Below, one piece after another: positions 59,399-64,000 of a DNA stretch of 64,000 nucleotides (position 1 is the first letter of the stretch; every line of letters begins with the position of its first letter). The DNA comes from Gnetum montanum (taxonomy: Eukaryota; Streptophyta; Gnetopsida; Gnetales; Gnetaceae). The notes under the pieces were generated by a model. The model was not told the DNA's origin. It searched no databases and saw only the letters and a list, made by a program, of their open reading frames with translations. The stretch is from the NCBI GenBank assembly GCA_015680685.1, contig MNCI01001903.1, forward strand, positions 358,302-422,301, read 5' to 3'. The position numbers and the translations under genes were made by a program.

Positions 59399-60663
59399 TG
59401 TTGGCAACCATTTGGGACGCGACCGCCAACGAGTGTCCTCAAATAGGATTTAGGTGCCTGCTGGTCTCTGGCAACACCAAGGCCTAGATACCTCCAAATA
59501 AACTCAGTAGTTAATGTGAGTATGTGTGTGTGCTGTTGCGGCATGCGGTTGTGTGAAATGTAACGATTGCGTTGTGTGTAAACTACAAATGACTTACTTT
59601 AAAGAGATTCAGCCAACTTTGCCAAGTACTGTGAGTTGTTGAAAATTTCCTATGTTGTTCAACTGCCTAGTCTACGTGGTCCTTATAATACCTACTTGTA
59701 ACAAATAAAATTTTGCAAAAACATTTGAGCACAACTTCGCAATCTACTCCTAATTTTCCCCAGAGAAAGAGATAGTTCCATAAGAAAACTAGAAATAGAG
59801 CAAGATTCAATGGAAATAGACAGAAAAGAAAAGAAAGCATATTTATGTAGACCTCAAATATTTCAACAAGGTAAAATGACACAAGTAAACACTTCGCAAT
59901 AAAGCTATCCCAAATTCAATATCTACGAATTGTTCAAACTTCCAAGACTCAAACAAGCAATTTCTTCAACACAATCCTACTATGCTACCAAAAATTGCTG
60001 CGTAAACTACCACGTACAAGACTCCATTTTGACTAGATAATAGATGTCAACGATTACATTCAAACAGAACCTTTAAAAGACTTGACAATTTCTGATTGAA
60101 ATACCATGGAAATTCACTTTAAAGATAAAAAGAAGCTATTCTGGTCCCATCAAAATACCAAAGATTTTCTGAACCCTCTTGACTACTGAATTGTTCAACG
60201 GCGTGACTACAAACAGAGGCTTTCTTACAACAATCCCAATAGTAGTTCCAACACGTTGCACAATAACGAAATTTACTACTAAAATTCTCTTAAGGCTTTT
60301 AAACACAAGCACTTCTATGGCAAAATTTTAATAGAAATTTCTATTGGGCAACAAGAACAATAAGAGCAATCTAAAAATCCCAAAATTACTTGCCAAGGAT
60401 GATACTATCTAAACCACTAGCTAAGCAATTTAAACAAAACAAAAATAAAACATAACTTACAGGACTATGACAAAGAGTCTGAAATCTTTCCTTTAGCAAG
60501 CCATCTTACAAGCAATCGTTCACACTTTCTTCCTTACAAAATGCTCTTCTCCCAAGACCCCAAGTGTGTCTCCAAGTGAGAGCCCAAGTGTGATCCCAAT
60601 GTCTTCTCAAAAGTGTGATGTATGAGACCACAAGTGATCATCCTTCCTCCTTGACCCCTGAAG

Positions 60664-60675
60664 CCTTTTTATAGG
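60664..60675 (-). promoter_or_regulatory. TATA box in the LTR-like block
   Basis: The minus strand reads CCTATAAAAAGG about 195 bp downstream of a G-box in the same orientation. Confidence 0.5.
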
Positions 60676-60770
60676 GTTCAAAGGTAGGTAGGGAAGTTAC
60701 AAAATATCTTGGGTGGTTTAACCACCATAGAGATAAAAAAGCTACAATGGACAAGTGTCCTATTGCATGG

Positions 60771-60850
60771 CCAAGTGTCTTCATTCAGTTGCCAAGTGTC
60801 TTCATTCAATTGCCAAGTGTCTTCATTTAGTTGCCAAGTGTTCACCATGG
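60771..60850. repeat. 21-bp minisatellite
   Basis: Three near-identical copies of ccaagtgtcttcattcagtt plus g at 60771-60833 are followed by a partial fourth. The minus strand thereby shows QLNEDTW three times, which is a by-product of the repeat and not evidence of a protein. Related units acaagtggcccttgtagtt follow at 60890-60930. Confidence 0.88.
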
Positions 60851-60869
60851 AGAGAAACAAGTTACAGTT

Positions 60870-60879
60870 GACACGTGTC
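60870..60879. promoter_or_regulatory. G-box palindrome GACACGTGTC
   Basis: A perfect 10-bp palindrome with the CACGTG core bound by plant bZIP and bHLH factors, upstream of the TATA box in the minus-strand promoter. Confidence 0.45.
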
Positions 60880-61099
60880 CCATTTAGTTGACAAGTGGCC
60901 TTTGTAGTTGACAAGTGGCCCTTGTAGTTACAACCACTTCAAAGATTAAAAAGCTATGGTTCCCAAGTGTTCTATTTCATTACAACCACCATGGTAGTGT
61001 TAAAATTAAGTGTTCAATTCATATGGGACTTAGAACAGTTGTCCCATAACACTTTTTTTCTTTTTTAAGTCATATCATATTTTATTTGATTTCCCTGTG

Positions 61100-61578
61100 C
61101 AAAAATCGGGAACAAAACAGTTGCGATAGAGAAATCGGAGAACATAGTAATAGAACTTCTAGAACCGGATAGCGACAAGAGCATGGTGGCAGCAGTTTTG
61201 TGGCGTTTTGGGGGCATTGGAAAATCCACCATCGCAGAGGCAGTGTACGCAACCATAGACATGGACGAGTACATTTTCTGCAAAGTTGTGCTCTTCGATC
61301 ATGCCAACAGAAAATCGAGCCTGACCAAGGTGCAGAAGAGCCTTCTGGACCAATTTGCAGAACCCAACCAAGAATGGGAAGAACTCACATCCCCAACAGA
61401 AGGTCAAATGGCTCTGCACCATTACTTCAGGGAGGTTACCTACTTCATCTTCATTGACAATGTTCTGGAAATGAGAGAGCTCTGGAAGCTCATGATTCTC
61501 ATCACTGCTCGCAATATGAATGCCCACAAAGATCCAGATATCCACAATATCATAGGTACAGTAGCACCTTGTAGGTAG
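61100..61578 (+). pseudogene. NBS (NB-ARC) resistance-protein fragment
   Basis: The plus strand reads EKSENIVIELLEPDSDKSMV, then the P-loop FGGIGKSTIAEAVYATIDMD, SLTKVQKSLLDQF, the kinase-2 strand YFIFIDNVLEMRELW and MILITARNMNA, the RNBS-B strand of the ATP-binding domain of plant NBS-LRR immune receptors. The fragment ends at a stop after IIGTVAPCR; TIR or CC, ARC2, MHD and LRR parts are absent. The EPDSDK...FGGIGKST wording resembles gymnosperm NBS proteins. G+C is higher than in flanking DNA. With no rest of the gene it is a captured or left-over exon. The minus-strand frame here is a shadow. Confidence 0.8.
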
Positions 61579-63070
61579 TATTTACAACTTTTCACGTAAT
61601 AAAGGACAGACATAAAATCATTGGCTACAACTAGCAAGCCACAAGCTCATGAAACTGTGGAATACAGAGAAAAACGAGAGCGATGACAAAGTTAAGGACC
61701 GATTATGCCAGTAGCAAATGGTAAGCCCTGAACAAACGTGATTGGCCAATACTTGAATCAAATTCGCAGTGCCACGTTTTGTTGTTGAAAAAAACTAGTA
61801 AAGTAGTCTGTAATGAGAAAAACTACGCTGAAACCCTAAACCTGGGAGGGGAAAACTTGTACAGCTTGCCGTGCAGTGAGAAAATGACAAGGCCGACCTT
61901 AGTATTGCATAGAATGGAGAGTTTGTATGCTCTTTTTCAACAGTCCGTTTGGGCGCTTTGAGAAAGTCACCTACTGCTACCACTGTTAAAAGTTACTGCC
62001 GCTACCATGCCCTTAATGAAACTCACAGCCATTACTGAAAACCTTCATACCTTCTTCGCATCCCTGCTATTTTGTGTTTTTCTGGTGGTGGTTTTGTGTA
62101 GGGTTTCAGTGCACCTTGGGATCTCCTACAACTTTTTGCGCTTGTTCTAAATCAGTATTTCGAGCAACGTCAATGGTGGTGGTGTAGAGCAACGGCTGCG
62201 GCGGTGTTTTTTGGCTTGGCCGTGACCTTGCGGTGGCTGTGTATTTTCCATAATAAATTATAGAAACAACATGATGTCCAACTATGTACAGGACAGCGGC
62301 TTGGTTTTATGGGTCCGTTAGAAAAATTAGATTTTTACGATACAGTAAAAACCCAATTCTAACAACTTATTCTTTCATCAGTCTTTATCCAAATGAAATA
62401 TTGGCAATGTTAGTTATATGATTAGCTTCACAACCTCACAAAGCATGCTCCATTAAATGGCCAAAATGTGCCAATAATATGATGTTTGATTCTTTCAAGT
62501 TACCAAATTACTAGAGTTGATTTCTAAAGAAGAAGTTGAGAAGAATCAAGATCAAGCCTTGCCATCCCAAATATGATCATTTGATCATATACCACTTATG
62601 GTAGCATTACAATTACTTCCATCAGTTCATAAGGTTGATCAAGATCAAGAAGTATCTCACTCTTACTTTTATTTGATGATCTTATTATTTTATTCATTGT
62701 TTAATTTATATTTCAATTAGATAAGTAAAATATCTATGATAATAAAAATTGGGGATAAATAATTTGCCCTACCTTCACTTGGATAACTAGATCCATGTTG
62801 CACTTTGTATGATCTTGATTAGGATTGGTGATTAGTGGTTGATAAATCTTTAATTCACCTTTTATCATTATCTTAGAAAATGAAGTATCAAGAAAGTAAT
62901 ATTTAATTTTTCATATATTTTTCTCACATATATTTTGTTTACAAAATAAGCAAGAAAAAACTTCATGTTCAAAGGAGAAATCAAATTATTGGAGCATAGG
63001 ATCATGAAAGAAAGCATTGGAGTTGAAAAATGATAGATAATGTGGACTCGTTCGAGGATGAAGGAAACCT
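61579..63070. other. Element F interior after the NBS fragment
   Basis: To about 62240 the sequence is relatively GC-rich (for example ggtggtgg and gcggcggtg words) and may be host flank carried with the NBS fragment. From 62330 it becomes AT-rich and probably native to F. No coding is supported; the open frames at 61779-61983 have no motif. Confidence 0.45.
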
Positions 63071-63083
63071 AAGGAGGGTAAAT
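63071..63083 (+). other. Element F polypurine tract
   Basis: AAGGAGGGTAAAT precedes the LTR and follows gactcgttcgaggatgaa, a phrase like the 3' ends of many plant Ty3/gypsy elements. Confidence 0.65.
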
Positions 63084-63688
63084 TATCACATCTTCATTCC
63101 CAAATGATGCTACTAACTAATGACGATGGTGTGTCTTCATAACAAGTGTCATTGTTATCTTAACAAGACCTGAAAGGGTAGTTGTGATTAAGACTTGAAA
63201 GGGCATGTTGTAATAATGGATGTGTCTCTTAAGGTAACCTTTGGGGGTTTTGCCTAAGGCATTTATACCTAGGGTTAGAGGTTATGCCAACATGGAATGG
63301 TGGAGTTGGTACAAGCAAGTCATGGGGTGGCGAAGTTGGAATAGGCAAGTCATAGGAAGTTGGGTGAAGTGGAACAAGAAGTCGACTAGCCATCCCTTCT
63401 AGTTAGGTTATAGGCCTAACCATGGTGGAATTGCTAGATTGCCTCTAAGGTATAGATGCTAAAGGAAGAAAACCCCAAAGAATACTCTCAGAGCATGATC
63501 CAGATACGCTATTTCATATCAATAAATCATACTTTTCTTTCTCTTTCTGAATTTTTCCTATTATTTCCTTTATCCATAATGTTGAATACCACATATATTT
63601 CACATTGATTATATTTTCTTCATACACATAATTTCTAATATATCATATATTTGACATTTTCCATGACATCCATGGATCGGATGTCACA
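63084..63688 (+). repeat. Element F 3' LTR (605 bp), uninterrupted
   Basis: It starts tatcacatc (TG decayed to TA) and ends ggatgtcaca. It aligns with 46265-46444 joined to 56588-57012 and therefore shows the state before element E's insertion. Confidence 0.9.
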
Positions 63689-64000
63689 CAAGTGGAGGTG
63701 GCTCTTCCATAGGTTTCTTTCCCTTATCATCAAGCTTCTTAAATTGATATCTATTCAGGAGTGCCTACAACTTCTCTTCTTCCATTCTTGGATCATGGAC
63801 CATCTATGATAATGACCCAATGTTTGATGGATATGGCATGTTCCATGAACATGATAGTTACAGAAACATCTAATTAGCTTTAATGTACCATGCTGCAAAC
63901 TATCGTCACTCTTCTTCAAAAGCTCTTGTATTTTCTCTAAGTTCATGATAGTATATTAAGCTTCTAGCTAGATTTGTTGCTACATCAATTTTCCCCTAGT
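63689..64000 (-). pseudogene. Possible gag-like fragment at the window end
   Basis: The minus strand at 63755-63946 reads KIQELLKKSDDSLQHGTLKL and CFCNYHVHGTCHIHQTLGHY, a cysteine- and histidine-rich piece recalling gypsy gag regions of the CxYH...H type. There is too little to assign it. It does not continue element C's LTR, which lies on the other side of F. Confidence 0.3.

Larger units (their letters stand above)
59399..61051 (-). repeat. Probable LTR, minus orientation
   Basis: Read on the minus strand the block starts TGTTATGGGACA and ends GGTTGCCAACA, TG...CA ends with short inverted TGTT/AACA. It has a G-box palindrome and a TATA box in promoter order. It replaces the CCR4 fragment exactly after SLDYIWY. 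Flanking 5-mers (gtatg, ctttt) do not match, so it is not a clean solo LTR. No ORF in it is convincing. Confidence 0.45.
46265..63688 (+). mobile_element. Element F: LTR retroelement with host-gene fragments inside
   Basis: Two 605-bp LTRs (the first split by element E) frame about 6.07 kb. The inner side of the first LTR has a PBS and the inner side of the second a polypurine tract, so both belong to a plus-strand element. Between them I recognise no gag, RT or integrase. Instead there are a CCR4-like fragment, an LTR-like block and an NBS fragment. Flanking 5-mers are cagtt and caagt, not a convincing target duplication. The two LTRs could also be remains of two related elements, with the interior assembled by deletion. 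Confidence 0.6.

Noticed and set aside
60678-60914. Repeat protein with QLNEDTW units
   Set aside because: The amino-acid repeat simply follows the 21-bp DNA minisatellite; there is no coding context.
59399-61051. Clean solo LTR with target duplication
   Set aside because: The 5-mers at the two sides differ and the CCR4 frame does not resume on the right.
46260-63693. 5-bp target duplication for element F (cagtt / caagt)
   Set aside because: Only three of five bases agree; right and left flanks also belong to different sequences, so the site may be rearranged.
1-64000. tRNA, rRNA or organelle insert
   Set aside because: No cloverleaf with conserved A and B boxes, no rRNA or organelle gene sequence was recognised on either strand by eye; the tRNA-like matches are primer binding sites.

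Overview
The window is nuclear DNA of a seed plant with a large, repeat-filled genome. The evidence is plant-type Ty3/gypsy retrotransposons (Athila, Tat and chromovirus lineages) nested in one another, a plant RTE-clade LINE, and small decayed pieces of host genes: an NBS disease-resistance kinase domain and a CCR4-type deadenylase. The resistance fragment has a conifer flavour, so a gymnosperm is my best guess, but the species cannot be fixed from the sequence. I see no intact ordinary host gene, no tRNA, no rRNA and no CRISPR array. A one-base N flanked by a perfect 46-bp duplication at 15293-15385 marks an assembly seam.

Layout. Element A (Athila-like, minus strand) runs from the left edge to about 27.56 kb: partial 3' LTR 1-1569, integrase, RNase H and RT to 4658, C-terminal half of the protease to 5093, then N-terminal half of the protease, gag, a tRNA-Asp-type PBS and a truncated 5' LTR at 23912-27560. 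Its protease is split by element B (Tat-like, minus strand, 5099-23906, 18.8 kb), bounded by 1.84/1.86-kb LTRs and a perfect 5-bp target duplication. B has gag, protease, RT, a Ty3-type RNase H, a second archaeal-type RNase H and integrase. Between its protease and RT lies about 6 kb of non-pol DNA holding hairpin-rich tandem repeats and, on the opposite strand, a decayed multi-exon gene (about 13.6-17.23 kb) whose introns are GT-AG and mostly phase-consistent. This is the most unusual object here.

Element D (Athila-like, plus strand, about 27.63-30.6 kb, then LTR) lies head to head with A. A 453-477-bp sequence occurs three times in tandem at 31689-33083. The next 8 kb is AT-rich and largely featureless. 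A decayed RTE-type LINE lies on the minus strand at 41330-43690. Element C, another minus-strand Athila remnant (gag piece and LTR), lies at 44331-46264.

The right third is element F (plus strand): two 605-bp LTRs, one at 63084-63688 and one split by element E. E is a complete but decayed Tekay/Del-type chromovirus (46445-56582) with 2.8-kb LTRs, iMet-type PBS, polypurine tract and chromodomain-like C-terminus. F's other LTR is an internal empty-site control for E's insertion. Between its PBS and polypurine tract F has no recognisable gag-pol; it holds instead an intron-less CCR4-like fragment, an LTR-like block with a promoter, and the NBS fragment.

All coding remnants carry stops, frameshifts or lost catalytic residues, so nothing here looks autonomously active. 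Hand-counted mismatches between LTR pairs (B 15 in 120, F 22 in 180, E 10 in 120, nearly all transitions) agree with the nesting, with E younger than F.
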